DNA of 27,040 bases from SVQP01 sp045603085 (GCA_045603085.1 JAZULL010000138.1:1-27040), one strand, 5' to 3'; numbered from the stretch's first letter, positions 1 to 8,581 are shown. Numbers and translations: made by a program. Notes: generated from the letters alone by a model not told the origin.

Positions 1-18
1 ACTTGAACTTTCATTCAG

Positions 19-27
19 TGCTAAAAT
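19..27 (+). promoter_or_regulatory. Probable extended -10 promoter element of serC-serA
   Basis: TGCTAAAAT reads as a TGn extension plus a TAAAAT -10 hexamer, 36 bp upstream of the serC start. The -35 position would fall at or beyond the left edge of the window, so it cannot be checked. The identical 9-mer is the -10 element of the HD-GYP gene further right. A strong GGAGGT ribosome binding site follows at about 50-55. Confidence 0.5.
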
Positions 28-62
28 GACAGTATCTTGTTATTTACCCGGAGGTACTTACT

Positions 63-1154
63 ATGAACAGAGTGTATAATTTTTCCGCAGGCCCTTCCAT
101 GCTGCCCCTTCCCGTGCTCCAAAAGGCACAGTCCGAGATGCTGTGTTATGGCGAGAGCGGCATGTCAGTTATGGAAATGAGCCACCGTTCTGCCGACTAT
201 ATGCAGATCATTGAAAAGGCTGAGGCTGATCTTCGCGCGCTGATGCAGATCCCCGATAACTACAAGGTGCTGTTTCTGCAGGGCGGCGCTTCCACCCAGT
301 TTGCATCTGTTCCGCTCAACCTGATCGGCACCACCAAAAAGGCTGATTACGTGGTTTCGGGTCAGTTCTCCGAAAAGGCTTATAAGGAAGCTCTTCGCAT
401 GGGCTTTGACGCCAAGTGCATTGCCTCCTCCAAGCCTGACACGTTTTCCTACATTCCCGCATTTACTAAGGATGATATCCGTCCCGATGCGGCTTACGTA
501 CACGTTTGCTACAATAACACCATTTTCGGCACAAAATTCCCCGAGGTGCCCGATACCGGCGATATCCCGCTGGTAGCCGATATGTCCTCCTGCATTCTCT
601 CCGAGCCCGTGGACGTTTCCAAGTTCGGCGTGATCTACGCAGGTGCACAGAAGAACATGGCGCCCGCAGGACTGACCGTAGTCATCGTGCGCGACGACCT
701 CTTGGATCGCGCTCTGCCCGGCATTCCCACCATGCTTGAGTGGAAGGTCATGGCCGAGAACGATTCCATGTATAACACCCCTCCCTGCTACGCCATCTAC
801 ATGGCAGGTCTGGTATACGAATATCTGCTGGAGATCGGCGGCCTTGAGGCTATTGCAGAGATCAATTACAAAAAGGCCGGCATGCTGTACGACTACCTCG
901 ACTCCACCGATTACTATATCACCCATGCACAGCCCACCTTCCGTTCCATCATGAACGTCACCTTCAAGACCGGCGACGAGGCGCTGGATAAAAAGTTTGC
1001 ATCCGAGGCCGCAAAGGCAGGCTTTAAGAACCTCAAGGGTCACCGCTCGGTTGGCGGTATGCGCGCATCCATCTACAACGCCATGCCCACCGAGGGGATT
1101 ATCGATCTGATCGCCTTTATGAAGAAGTTCGAAGCCGAAAACCCCAAAGCATAA
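63..1154 (+). CDS. serC: Phosphoserine aminotransferase SerC
   Basis: Pyridoxal-phosphate enzyme of the cytosolic serine pathway. It transaminates 3-phosphohydroxypyruvate with glutamate to give O-phosphoserine, and in many bacteria also serves pyridoxine synthesis. The 363 residues match the family length (about 360). The N-terminus NFSAGPSMLP is the family signature, GGAS near residues 74-77 fits the phosphate-binding region, and GAQKN places the PLP-binding lysine at K197. The C-terminal HRSVGGMRASIYNA is also typical. The start is supported by GGAGGT a few bases upstream. serA follows after 24 bp, giving a two-gene serine operon. Nothing unusual was seen; identity is secure by motif. Confidence 0.97.
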   Translation: MNRVYNFSAGPSMLPLPVLQKAQSEMLCYGESGMSVMEMSHRSADYMQIIEKAEADLRALMQIPDNYKVLFLQGGASTQFASVPLNLIGTTKKADYVVSGQFSEKAYKEALRMGFDAKCIASSKPDTFSYIPAFTKDDIRPDAAYVHVCYNNTIFGTKFPEVPDTGDIPLVADMSSCILSEPVDVSKFGVIYAGAQKNMAPAGLTVVIVRDDLLDRALPGIPTMLEWKVMAENDSMYNTPPCYAIYMAGLVYEYLLEIGGLEAIAEINYKKAGMLYDYLDSTDYYITHAQPTFRSIMNVTFKTGDEALDKKFASEAAKAGFKNLKGHRSVGGMRASIYNAMPTEGIIDLIAFMKKFEAENPKA

Positions 1155-1178
1155 TCCCATATTATCAGGAGAATTACC

Positions 1179-2327
1179 ATGAAGAATATTCAGCTGCTCA
1201 ATAAGATCGCCAAGGTAGGCCTTGCCAAGTTCCCTGCCGATTACAATATTGCCGAGGCAATCGATGCCCCCGACGGCATCATGGTGCGCTCAGCCGTCAT
1301 GCACGATATGCCCCTGCCCCAGTCCCTGCTGGGTATCGCACGCGCAGGCGCGGGTGTCAACAACATCCCGCTTGAAAAATGCGCCGATGCGGGCATCGTG
1401 GTCTTCAACACCCCCGGTGCCAATGCCAACGGCGTCAAGGAGCTGACCGTTTGCGCACTGCTGCTGGCCGCAAGAAACATTGTGGGCGGCATCAACTGGG
1501 CGCAGTCGCTGGATCCCGCCACCGACGTGGCCAAGGCTGTGGAAAAGGGTAAGTCCGCATTTGCGGGCACCGAGCTTCGCGGCAAGACGCTGGGCGTTGT
1601 GGGTCTGGGTGCGATCGGCGGTATGGTTGCCAACACCGCGCTCTCTCTTGGCATGAACGTCATCGGCTGTGACCCCTTCCTGTCTGTGGACGCCGCATGG
1701 CATCTTGACCCCAGAATCGTCAAGGCGGCTTCGTTTGACGAGCTGTTTGCCACGGCTGACTATCTGTCGTTGCACGTGCCCGCCACCAAGGACACCAAGG
1801 GTATGGTCAACGCAACGTCTATTGCCACCATGAAGGACGGTGCCAAGATCATCAATCTGTCGCGCTCCGATCTGGTTGTGGCTGCCGACGTCATCGCCGC
1901 GCTGGAGTCCGGTAAGCTCTCGGCTTACGTGACCGACTTCCCCACACCCGAGCTGATCGGTGCAAAGGGTGCGGTCACCATTCCTCACCTGGGTGCTTCG
2001 ACCGAGGAGAGCGAGGACAACTGCGCCGTCATGGCCGCAGAGCAGCTGGCCGATTACCTGGAGAACGGTAACATCGTCAACAGCGTCAACTTCCCCGCAC
2101 TCACCATGCCCAGAACGGGCGAAAGCCGCGTTTGCGTCCTGCACAAGAACATCCCCAACGTCATCGCAACTCTGTCCGCCGCGATTTCTGCCAAGGGTCA
2201 CAACATTGAGAACATGGCCAGCAAATCCAAGGGCGATTATGCCTACACCATGTTTGATATCAGCGGTAGCATGACCCCCGCCGAGATGAACGGTATTGAC
2301 GGCGTGCTGCGCGTGCGTTGCATTTGA
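1179..2327 (+). CDS. serA: D-3-phosphoglycerate dehydrogenase SerA (short form with ACT domain)
   Basis: NAD-dependent oxidation of 3-phosphoglycerate to 3-phosphohydroxypyruvate, the first step of serine synthesis and the step before SerC. At 382 residues it is the short form. It has an N-terminal substrate domain, a Rossmann fold with GLGAIG at residues 142-147, and the expected 2-hydroxyacid dehydrogenase catalytic positions: R229 in NLSRSD, E258 in DFPTPE and H270 in PHLGAST. A short ACT domain (about 315-382) ends in LRVRCI and suggests possible serine feedback; long forms have an additional ASB domain that is absent here. AGGAG lies just upstream of the start. It follows serC by 24 bp and is closed by a strong terminator. 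Confidence 0.96.
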   Translation: MKNIQLLNKIAKVGLAKFPADYNIAEAIDAPDGIMVRSAVMHDMPLPQSLLGIARAGAGVNNIPLEKCADAGIVVFNTPGANANGVKELTVCALLLAARNIVGGINWAQSLDPATDVAKAVEKGKSAFAGTELRGKTLGVVGLGAIGGMVANTALSLGMNVIGCDPFLSVDAAWHLDPRIVKAASFDELFATADYLSLHVPATKDTKGMVNATSIATMKDGAKIINLSRSDLVVAADVIAALESGKLSAYVTDFPTPELIGAKGAVTIPHLGASTEESEDNCAVMAAEQLADYLENGNIVNSVNFPALTMPRTGESRVCVLHKNIPNVIATLSAAISAKGHNIENMASKSKGDYAYTMFDISGSMTPAEMNGIDGVLRVRCI

Positions 2328-2335
2328 TTTGTCTT

Positions 2336-2376
2336 AAAAAAGCTATGTTTTCTGCGGAAAACATAGCTTTTTTGTT
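2336..2376 (+). terminator. Intrinsic terminator after serC-serA
   Basis: A 17-bp perfect stem (AAAAAAGCTATGTTTTC with its complement) closes on a TGCG loop and ends in a T-rich run. The A-tract on the 5' side makes it plausible on both strands, but only the serA side has a gene running into it. Confidence 0.93.
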
Positions 2377-2407
2377 TGATTTTCGGGTAGTTATTTGTCA
2401 AACCCCA

Positions 2408-2436
2408 TTGAAAAAGGTTACGGATTGTGCTAAAAT
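2408..2436 (+). promoter_or_regulatory. Sigma-A promoter of the HD-GYP gene
   Basis: TTGAAA (2408-2413) and TAAAAT (2431-2436) are separated by exactly 17 bp, with TG at 2428-2429 forming an extended -10. This predicts a transcript starting near 2443 with a leader of about 50 nt. Confidence 0.75.
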
Positions 2437-2480
2437 GAATCTGTATGACTTATTGACGGCTTTCGCCAATGAAAGACACC

Positions 2481-2488
2481 GGAGGAGG
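2481..2488 (+). promoter_or_regulatory. Ribosome binding site that fixes the HD-GYP start
   Basis: GGAGGAGG ends 7 nt before the ATG at 2496. An in-frame ATG at 2469 lies upstream of this site and has no Shine-Dalgarno of its own, so 2496 is preferred. Confidence 0.85.
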
Positions 2489-2495
2489 CATTGAC

Positions 2496-4622
2496 ATGCA
2501 ACAGTTCATGTATTGGAGTATTTCCAGCGTCACCCTCATGTTGACTATAGCTACGTTCATTCTGACAGTACGCGAGATCCGCCAGACCGGAAAGCGCAGA
2601 CGCTTTTCGCTGGTGCTTTTGTCGAGCGCACTGTTGATCACGGTGGACATTCTGTGGGTACTGTGCGAGGACAATATCATTGTACTTCCCATATTCGTTG
2701 ACCACGTCTTAGCCGTTTCGTATTACGCCTTCACCGGTGTGGCTTCGCTGTGCTGCTATTTGTACTCGGACAGTCTGCTCCGCATCCCCGGGAGCCGCAA
2801 AAAGGAAACCGTTCTGTTTTTGCTTGTGCTGCTTCCCGCCGTGGCCAATACGGTTCTGGCGCTCGTTTCCATCCGCACGGGCTGGGTCTACACCATCGAT
2901 CCCGCCACGGGTGTGCACACGCGCGGTTCACTGTACTTTGTGCATCTGATCACCTCTCTGCTTTATCTTGGTCTGGTTGGGGCCCGCGCGCTTGCTAAAA
3001 CCATTATGCAAAAGGATTCCGTCACACGAAACAGATACCTTTCCATTACGCTGTATTCCTGCCTGATCATGGGGTTGGCCCCCGTCCAGTCTCTCGTACC
3101 CCAGTTCCCCTTCGTAAACGTTTCCATGACGCTGGCCGCCATGCACGCATTCTTCTTTATCAACACCTATGAGCGCGGACAGATCTCGATCTACTCCCAG
3201 CTGCAAGGCTTCGGTCAGCTTTTCCTGAGCGCCTACTGCGTGGACGTGAGTGAAGAAGCTTTGCAGCGTATCAGCATCGCGGACGGCATTCGCCATTCGG
3301 CAATCTACCGCGAGCAAAAGGCACCCTCCAAGCGCCCCTATCTCAAAGCCATGCACGGATATATCAAAGGCTACGTGCACCCCGACGACCGCGACACCAT
3401 GCACGAGGCTTGCGATCTGGACTACATTCAGAGCCACTTGAATGCAGATCACCCCTACTACCACGTGACCTACCGCCACGTATACGATGGGCAGACCAAA
3501 TGGAACCGTATGTTCATCATCATGACCGGTCAGGACGACCGCGGTCACGTCAGCGAGGCCATCATGTGCTTTATGGACGTCAACCAGGAGCAGATGCTGG
3601 CTTCCAGCTCGGAATACTTCCGCAATCTGTTCACCAACGCCGCCACGGGTGCTTACCAGCGCATTATGCAGATCAACGTGACCCGTGATACGGTATACCA
3701 CATCCGCATTGAAAACGGCAACATCGTCAAGGATCTCTCCTCGCACAACATCCGCGAGCACCTGGATCATTTTGCCACCACCGTAGCCCCCGAATTCCGC
3801 GAGGAGGTCATGGAAGCGTGCGAGCGCGCTCTGCAATGCACCGATCTCTCCGAGGAGATCTCCTACGGCTACAAGGGCTTGCTTGAGGGAAAGGATGAAT
3901 ACGGCTGGTTTATCTCCACCATCCGCGCCATGGAATACGAGGGAGACAGACTTCTGATGCTGTTTGTCTCGGACAACACCGACAAGATCCGCAACATCGA
4001 AATGATGGAGGAAATGCAGCGCGTCGACCAGATGAACTCGTTTATTGTGCGCGTGCTGACCTCTGCAGTTGAATATCGCAGCATGGAGACCGGCGACCAC
4101 GTTCATCGCGTGACCTCGCTGACTCGCGCGATTTTGGAATCACTGATGCAAAAATACCCCGAATACGGCATCACGCCCCGCTCGGCAGACCGCATTGCAA
4201 GCGCTGCGGCCCTGCACGATATTGGCAAGATTGCCATTCCCGATACCATTCTGCTCAAGCCCGGTCGCCTGACCGACGAGGAATTTGCCGAAATGAAGCG
4301 GCACACCATTTACGGCTGTAACATGCTTGGCAAATATGAACGCACCGATAAATTCTACCGCTACTGCTACGATATCTGCCGCTATCACCACGAGCGATAC
4401 GACGGTCGCGGTTATCCCGACGGGCTGGTTGGCGAGCAGATACCGATCTGGGCGCAGGTTGTGTCAATCGTTGACGTTTACGACGCACTGACCAACGACC
4501 GCTCCTATAAGACAGCCTACACCTCCGAACAGGCGGTTGCCATGATCGATGCGGGCGAGTGCGGCGCCTTCTCTCCCAAGATCCTGGAGTGCTTCCACGA
4601 CTCTCTCGCATCTATATCTTAA
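2496..4622 (+). CDS. Seven-transmembrane / PAS-like / HD-GYP cyclic-dinucleotide phosphodiesterase
   Basis: Membrane signalling protein of 708 residues from the ATG chosen by its ribosome binding site. Residues 1-225 contain about seven hydrophobic segments resembling the 7TM sensor region of clostridial diguanylate cyclases and histidine kinases. Two PAS-like modules follow (about 230-360 and 365-505), each ending in a D-N-type strand (FMDVNQEQ, FVSDNTDK). The C-terminal HD-GYP domain (about 515-705) has the expected metal ligands: ETGDH (H535), HD at 574-575, H603, HH at 631-632, and an intact signature HHERYDGRGYP (631-641). HD-GYP enzymes hydrolyse c-di-GMP to pGpG or GMP. No GGDEF or EAL domain is fused or nearby. 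It is monocistronic between its own promoter and terminator. The ligand sensed is unknown. Confidence 0.9.
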   Translation: MQQFMYWSISSVTLMLTIATFILTVREIRQTGKRRRFSLVLLSSALLITVDILWVLCEDNIIVLPIFVDHVLAVSYYAFTGVASLCCYLYSDSLLRIPGSRKKETVLFLLVLLPAVANTVLALVSIRTGWVYTIDPATGVHTRGSLYFVHLITSLLYLGLVGARALAKTIMQKDSVTRNRYLSITLYSCLIMGLAPVQSLVPQFPFVNVSMTLAAMHAFFFINTYERGQISIYSQLQGFGQLFLSAYCVDVSEEALQRISIADGIRHSAIYREQKAPSKRPYLKAMHGYIKGYVHPDDRDTMHEACDLDYIQSHLNADHPYYHVTYRHVYDGQTKWNRMFIIMTGQDDRGHVSEAIMCFMDVNQEQMLASSSEYFRNLFTNAATGAYQRIMQINVTRDTVYHIRIENGNIVKDLSSHNIREHLDHFATTVAPEFREEVMEACERALQCTDLSEEISYGYKGLLEGKDEYGWFISTIRAMEYEGDRLLMLFVSDNTDKIRNIEMMEEMQRVDQMNSFIVRVLTSAVEYRSMETGDHVHRVTSLTRAILESLMQKYPEYGITPRSADRIASAAALHDIGKIAIPDTILLKPGRLTDEEFAEMKRHTIYGCNMLGKYERTDKFYRYCYDICRYHHERYDGRGYPDGLVGEQIPIWAQVVSIVDVYDALTNDRSYKTAYTSEQAVAMIDAGECGAFSPKILECFHDSLASIS

Positions 4623-4630
4623 CCTCATTG

Positions 4631-4661
4631 GGGGTTGCCGCAGGCAACCCCTTTACTTTTT
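4631..4661 (+). terminator. Intrinsic terminator after the HD-GYP gene
   Basis: A GC-rich 9-bp stem GGGGTTGCC / GGCAACCCC has a three-base loop and is followed by TTTACTTTTT. The T-rich tail doubles as the -35 region of the next promoter. Confidence 0.88.
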
Positions 4662-4680
4662 CCCCATGGTATGGTATAAT
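4652..4680 (+). promoter_or_regulatory. Sigma-A promoter of the 5'-nucleotidase gene
   Basis: A perfect extended -10 (TGGTATAAT, hexamer at 4675-4680) lies 17 bp downstream of TTTACT (4652-4657), a four-of-six match to TTGACA that overlaps the terminator tail. The predicted leader is only about 25 nt. Confidence 0.75.
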
Positions 4681-4710
4681 GCTTATAAGAAACGTTCAAA
4701 AGGAGATTTT

Positions 4711-6210
4711 ATGAAGCGTCTTATTTGTATTCTGAGCGTGCTGTTGCTGCTGGGCAATCTTATTTCCTGCAGTATCATTGGCACGACCGTACCGCCGTCC
4801 TATTGCATGCACTCCGATGCGGATGACAACGGCAAATGCGACGAGTGTACCCAATCGGTGCTGGTGGCGGTGGATCTTTACGCCGTCAACGACCTGCACG
4901 GCAAGATCTTTGATACCGACAGTCAACCCGGCGTGGATGAGCTGAATTGCTATCTGCGCTTGCAGAAAAAGAAAAATCCCAATACCCTCCTGCTCTCCTC
5001 GGGAGACATGTGGCAGGGCAGCTCGGAATCCAATTCCACCAAAGGGCTGATCGTGACCGACTGGATGAATGAGGTCGGATTTGTTTCCATGACGCTTGGA
5101 AATCACGAATACGACTGGGGCGAGCAGGCCATTCGCGACAACGAGGCGCTTGCCGAGTTCCCTTTCCTTGCCATCAATATCTACGAGCGCGACTCGGATA
5201 AGCAGGTAGACTACTGCCAAAGCTCCGTGTTTGTCGATCTTGGCGAGGTGCAGGTGGGCATTATCGGCGCGATGGGCGATTGCTATTCCTCGATCTCCTC
5301 GGATAAGGTGGAGGACGTTTACTTTATCGTGGGCGATGAGCTGACCGAGCTGGTCAAGGCCGAGTCTGAATCGCTTCGTGCCCTGGGAGCGGATCTGATC
5401 GTGTATTCTATTCACGACGGCGGCAGCTCCTATTCCGATCAAAGCTACTCCCATTACGACGTCACGCTGTCCGATGGCTACGTGGATATCGTTTTTGAGG
5501 GTCACTCACACAAAAGCTACGTCAATCAGGACCGCTTTGGCACCTATCACGTGCAGGGCGGCGGCGACAACTACGGCATGACCCACGCCAAGGCTTATAT
5601 CAATTCGGTTACGGGTACCTCGGTGGTTTCAACAGCCGAGCTGATCCCCACCAAAATGTACGCCAATTACGGCGGCGACACCGTTATGCAAAAGCTGGCC
5701 GACAAATATTACGAGCAGCTCATGATCGGTGACCGCCTGCTTGGTAACAATGCGCGCAACCGCTCCTCGGGCGAGATCAAGCAAAAGGTGGCCGAGCTTT
5801 ATCTGGAGCTTGGACAGACCGCGTGGGGCGAGCAATACGACCTCGTGCTGGGCGGCGGCTTTATCTCCACCCGCTCGCCTTACGATCTGGCCGCAGGTGA
5901 GGTCAGGTATGCCGATCTGCAAATGCTGCTTCCCTTTGATAATCAGATCGTGCTTGGTAGCATCAAGGGCTCGGATCTGCTCAGAAAATTCATCAATACG
6001 AGCAATTCCAACTACTATATCACCTATTCCGACTACGGAAACGGCGTCAAGGGCAGCATTGATCCCAACGCCACCTATTACATTATCACAGATACCTACA
6101 GCGCAACCTACGCGCCCAACCGCATTACCGTCGTGGATACGTACGATGATACTACCTTTGCACGTGACCTGATCGCAGATTACATCCAAAGCGGCGGTTG
6201 GAGTGAATGA
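4711..6210 (+). CDS. Surface lipoprotein 5'-nucleotidase / 2',3'-cyclic phosphodiesterase (UshA/CpdB-like)
   Basis: Predicted cell-surface lipoprotein of 499 residues that removes phosphate from extracellular nucleotides. The signal peptide ends in a lipobox LISC with the lipidated cysteine at C20. The calcineurin-like metallophosphoesterase domain (about 50-310) shows the family metal motifs: NDLHG (D61, H63), GDMWQG (D99), GNHEYDWG (N131, H132), H235 and GHSH (265-267). The C-terminal 5'-nucleotidase domain (about 320-490) holds GGGFISTR and LLPFDNQIV. Between anchor and enzyme is a short C-x-H-x-D-x-D-x-N-G-x-C-x-x-C segment (32-46). The start at 4711 is set by AAGGAGA and by the signal peptide; the frame stays open further upstream but overlaps the preceding gene. 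The exact substrate is not determinable from motifs. Confidence 0.9.
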   Translation: MKRLICILSVLLLLGNLISCSIIGTTVPPSYCMHSDADDNGKCDECTQSVLVAVDLYAVNDLHGKIFDTDSQPGVDELNCYLRLQKKKNPNTLLLSSGDMWQGSSESNSTKGLIVTDWMNEVGFVSMTLGNHEYDWGEQAIRDNEALAEFPFLAINIYERDSDKQVDYCQSSVFVDLGEVQVGIIGAMGDCYSSISSDKVEDVYFIVGDELTELVKAESESLRALGADLIVYSIHDGGSSYSDQSYSHYDVTLSDGYVDIVFEGHSHKSYVNQDRFGTYHVQGGGDNYGMTHAKAYINSVTGTSVVSTAELIPTKMYANYGGDTVMQKLADKYYEQLMIGDRLLGNNARNRSSGEIKQKVAELYLELGQTAWGEQYDLVLGGGFISTRSPYDLAAGEVRYADLQMLLPFDNQIVLGSIKGSDLLRKFINTSNSNYYITYSDYGNGVKGSIDPNATYYIITDTYSATYAPNRITVVDTYDDTTFARDLIADYIQSGGWSE

Positions 6211-6214
6211 CCCC

Positions 6215-6246
6215 AAGACCGAGCCCCACACGGGCTCGGTCTTTTT
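6215..6246 (+). terminator. Intrinsic terminator after the 5'-nucleotidase gene
   Basis: A 12-bp stem AAGACCGAGCCC pairs perfectly across a five-base loop and runs into CTTTTTC. It begins four bases after the stop codon. Confidence 0.92.
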
Positions 6247-6270
6247 CATATTCTTCTGTTTGCCATTTCT

Positions 6271-6295
6271 ACAAAATTCGAGGTGCGAATTTGTG
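6271..6295. repeat. Imperfect palindrome upstream of the dGTPase-operon promoter
   Basis: ACAAAATTCG, five bases, then CGAATTTGTG: a two-arm inverted repeat with one bulged base, about 50 bp upstream of the -35 element. It could be an operator or a transcript structure; no protein partner can be named. The 6211-6419 gap otherwise holds only the terminator on its left and the promoter on its right. Confidence 0.35.
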
Positions 6296-6342
6296 GGAAG
6301 TTACAAGATTGCTTTTTCCATCAAGATTTTTGCAAAAATGGT

Positions 6343-6371
6343 TTGCAATCGGCTCGATTTTATAGTATAAT
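6343..6371 (+). promoter_or_regulatory. Sigma-A promoter of the dGTPase-DHH-DHH-surE operon
   Basis: TTGCAA (6343-6348), a 17-bp spacer and a perfect TATAAT (6366-6371). The predicted leader is about 40 nt and ends in AAGAGGT before the ATG. The same TTGCAA-17-TATAAT arrangement precedes the dus operon on the other strand. Confidence 0.8.
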
Positions 6372-6419
6372 AATGTGTTAAGCAATTTTCTTATTTTTTA
6401 TAGATGCAAGAGGTAACAC

Positions 6420-7625
6420 ATGCCAAAATACGAATCTCTCTCCCCCGCCCTGGCCGCCAATATCGTGCAGGACAGGCTTGAAGGTAAGCCTTTGCGAGTT
6501 GGATACGAGAACAGCTGCGTGATTCGCAGAAAAAGCATCGCGTCGGACAGCGCCACCGTATGGCGCCCGCCCTTTGTGCACGACATTGATAAAATTCTGC
6601 ACTGCCCCTTTTACAACCGATATACCGATAAAACGCAGGTCTTTTCGCTGATCAAAAACGACGACATCACCCGTCGCAGTCTGCACGTGCAGTTGGTTTC
6701 GCGCATCGCGCGCACCATTGGCGGCGCATTGGGATTGAATTTGGATCTGATCGAGGCCATCTCCCTTGGTCACGACATCGGCCATCCCCCGTTTGCACAC
6801 TCGGGCGAGGCCTATCTGTGCGAGCTGTATCATCAGCACACCGGCCGTTATTTCTTCCATAACGTGCACTCGGTGCGTGTACTGGACGCCATGTTCCCCT
6901 ACAACATCAGCCTGCAAACACTGCACGGCATTGCCACACACAACGGCGAGGTGGAAATGATGGAATACGAGCCGCAGCCCGTTTCAAGCTTTGAGGAATT
7001 TGACCGCATGATCGAGCGCTGCTACACCGAGCCCGGCTATGCCAACACCATTCTCCCCGGCTCGCTGGAGGCCATCGTGGTTCGTATTTCGGACATCATC
7101 GCCTACCTTGGCAAGGACAGACAGGATGCCGACCGCGCGGGCGTGGCTTCGGAATCCGCGTTTTTCAACGAGGATATCGGGTCGATCAATGCCGAGATCA
7201 TCAATAATCTGGTGGTTAACATCATCGAAAACAGCTACGGAAAATCCTATATCGGTCTGGATCAGCGTCACTTCAAGGCTTTGGTGGACTCCAAGGCCGC
7301 CAACTACCGCATGATCTACAATTATGCCGCTCCCAAGGCGAATTTAGAAAACACCGCAAAGCCCATGATGGCCGAGATCTACGGTCAATGCTTGGACGAT
7401 CTGCGCGCGGGCAACAAAAATTCCCCCATCTATACACATCACATCAATTATCTGAACAAGATCCATTACAAGCGCTCAACGCCCTATGAAAGTTCGGAAT
7501 ACAATCAGATCGTGGTCGACTTTATAGCCGGCATGACAGAGACTTATTTTGTCGAGCTTCACCGCTACCTGTTCCCGAACAGCCCCTTGAAGGTGGAATA
7601 TACCGGCTATTTTGATCAAAATTGA
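6420..7625 (+). CDS. dgt: dGTP triphosphohydrolase-like HD-domain protein
   Basis: Cytosolic HD-superfamily enzyme of 401 residues, expected to split dGTP or other dNTPs into nucleoside plus triphosphate and so influence dNTP pools. Motifs in order are an IASD/WRPP N-terminal region resembling the R-rich start of dGTPases, then RRSLHVQLVSRIARTIG with metal histidine H89, the HD pair in LGHDIGHPPFAH (H118, D119), HNVHSVR (H150), and RISDIIAYL with the fourth ligand D225. These match the dGTPase H...HD...D pattern. It is first in a four-gene operon; the next gene starts 12 bp after its stop. Family assignment is firm; the preferred dNTP is not known. Confidence 0.88.
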   Translation: MPKYESLSPALAANIVQDRLEGKPLRVGYENSCVIRRKSIASDSATVWRPPFVHDIDKILHCPFYNRYTDKTQVFSLIKNDDITRRSLHVQLVSRIARTIGGALGLNLDLIEAISLGHDIGHPPFAHSGEAYLCELYHQHTGRYFFHNVHSVRVLDAMFPYNISLQTLHGIATHNGEVEMMEYEPQPVSSFEEFDRMIERCYTEPGYANTILPGSLEAIVVRISDIIAYLGKDRQDADRAGVASESAFFNEDIGSINAEIINNLVVNIIENSYGKSYIGLDQRHFKALVDSKAANYRMIYNYAAPKANLENTAKPMMAEIYGQCLDDLRAGNKNSPIYTHHINYLNKIHYKRSTPYESSEYNQIVVDFIAGMTETYFVELHRYLFPNSPLKVEYTGYFDQN

Positions 7626-7637
7626 AGGAGAATATAT

Positions 7638-8579
7638 ATGTTTGAAAAAATTCTGGAGCAGATCCGCTGCCACGACACCATCATCATTCACCGTCACACC
7701 AACCCGGACGGCGACGCCATGGGCAGCCAGATCGGTTTGAAGCATATTATCAAGGAAAACTTCCCCGACAAGCGTGTGCTGGTCGTGGGTGACCCCGCCA
7801 AGCGCTTTGCATTCATGCAGGACAGCGTTATGGACGAGGTGGCAGACGAGGATTACCGTGATGCGCTGGCCATTGTGCTGGACACCTCGGCAAAGGCGCT
7901 GATCAGCGACGGCCGCTACACCACAGCGCACGTGTCCGCCCGCATTGACCACCACCTCTTCTGCGAGACCATTGCGGACATCGAGGTCACCGACAGCTCT
8001 TATGAAAGCTGCTGCGGTCTGATCACCGAATTTGCCATGGAGAGCGGTCTTACCCTCTCCCCTCTGGCCGCCAAGTCGCTCTACACCGGTATGGTGACCG
8101 ACTCGGGTCGCTTCCGCTACGATTCGACCTCGGCCAACACCTTCCGCCTGGCGTCCTTCCTCAAATCGCACCCCTTTGATACCAACGATATTTATCGCAA
8201 CCTGTATGCCGACGATTTCTCGTTCATCCGTCTGCGCGCATCGTTTGTGCTGAAAATTCAGTTCACCGAGCACAACGTGGGCTACATCTACACCACAAAG
8301 GAAGAATTGGCCGCCACGGGGGCTGACACCTTCACCGTCTCTCGCGGCATGGTCAACACCATGGGCGAAATCAAGGGCGTGGATATCTGGGTCAACTTCA
8401 CCGAAACCGACGACGGCGTGCTGTGTGAGCTGCGCTCAAGCAAATACAACGTCAATGCCATAGCGGTCAAATACGGTGGCGGCGGTCACATCAAGGCCAG
8501 CGGCGCCACGGTCAAGGATCGCGCCGAGGCCATGCAGATGCTGGCCGATCTGAACGCTTTAGCAGCAGGAGGTAACTGA
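7638..8579 (+). CDS. DHH/DHHA1 phosphoesterase, NrnA-like (first tandem copy)
   Basis: Manganese-dependent phosphoesterase of 313 residues in the family of NrnA, which degrades 2-5 nt RNA (including pGpG) to mononucleotides and dephosphorylates 3',5'-pAp. The N-terminal DHH domain has HTNPDGDA (H20, D24, D26), D82 in VLDTS, the name motif DHH at 104-106, and VTDSGRF with D155. The C-terminal DHHA1 domain ends in the substrate-binding YGGGGHIKASG (279-289). All key residues are present. AAGGAG lies just before the ATG. A second, divergent paralog starts two bases after its stop, and a third copy lies at 25200-26231, so this one is not the canonical rbfA-linked nrnA. Confidence 0.92.
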   Translation: MFEKILEQIRCHDTIIIHRHTNPDGDAMGSQIGLKHIIKENFPDKRVLVVGDPAKRFAFMQDSVMDEVADEDYRDALAIVLDTSAKALISDGRYTTAHVSARIDHHLFCETIADIEVTDSSYESCCGLITEFAMESGLTLSPLAAKSLYTGMVTDSGRFRYDSTSANTFRLASFLKSHPFDTNDIYRNLYADDFSFIRLRASFVLKIQFTEHNVGYIYTTKEELAATGADTFTVSRGMVNTMGEIKGVDIWVNFTETDDGVLCELRSSKYNVNAIAVKYGGGGHIKASGATVKDRAEAMQMLADLNALAAGGN

Positions 8580-8581
8580 TT

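Noticed and set aside
2928..4106. Minus-strand open frame of about 390 codons
   Set aside because: Antisense to the HD-GYP gene, with an H/V/G-rich translation and no recognisable domain.
4549..4710. Upstream extension of the 5'-nucleotidase frame
   Set aside because: It would overlap the HD-GYP 3' end and cross a terminator and promoter; the lipoprotein signal peptide starts at 4711 behind AAGGAGA.
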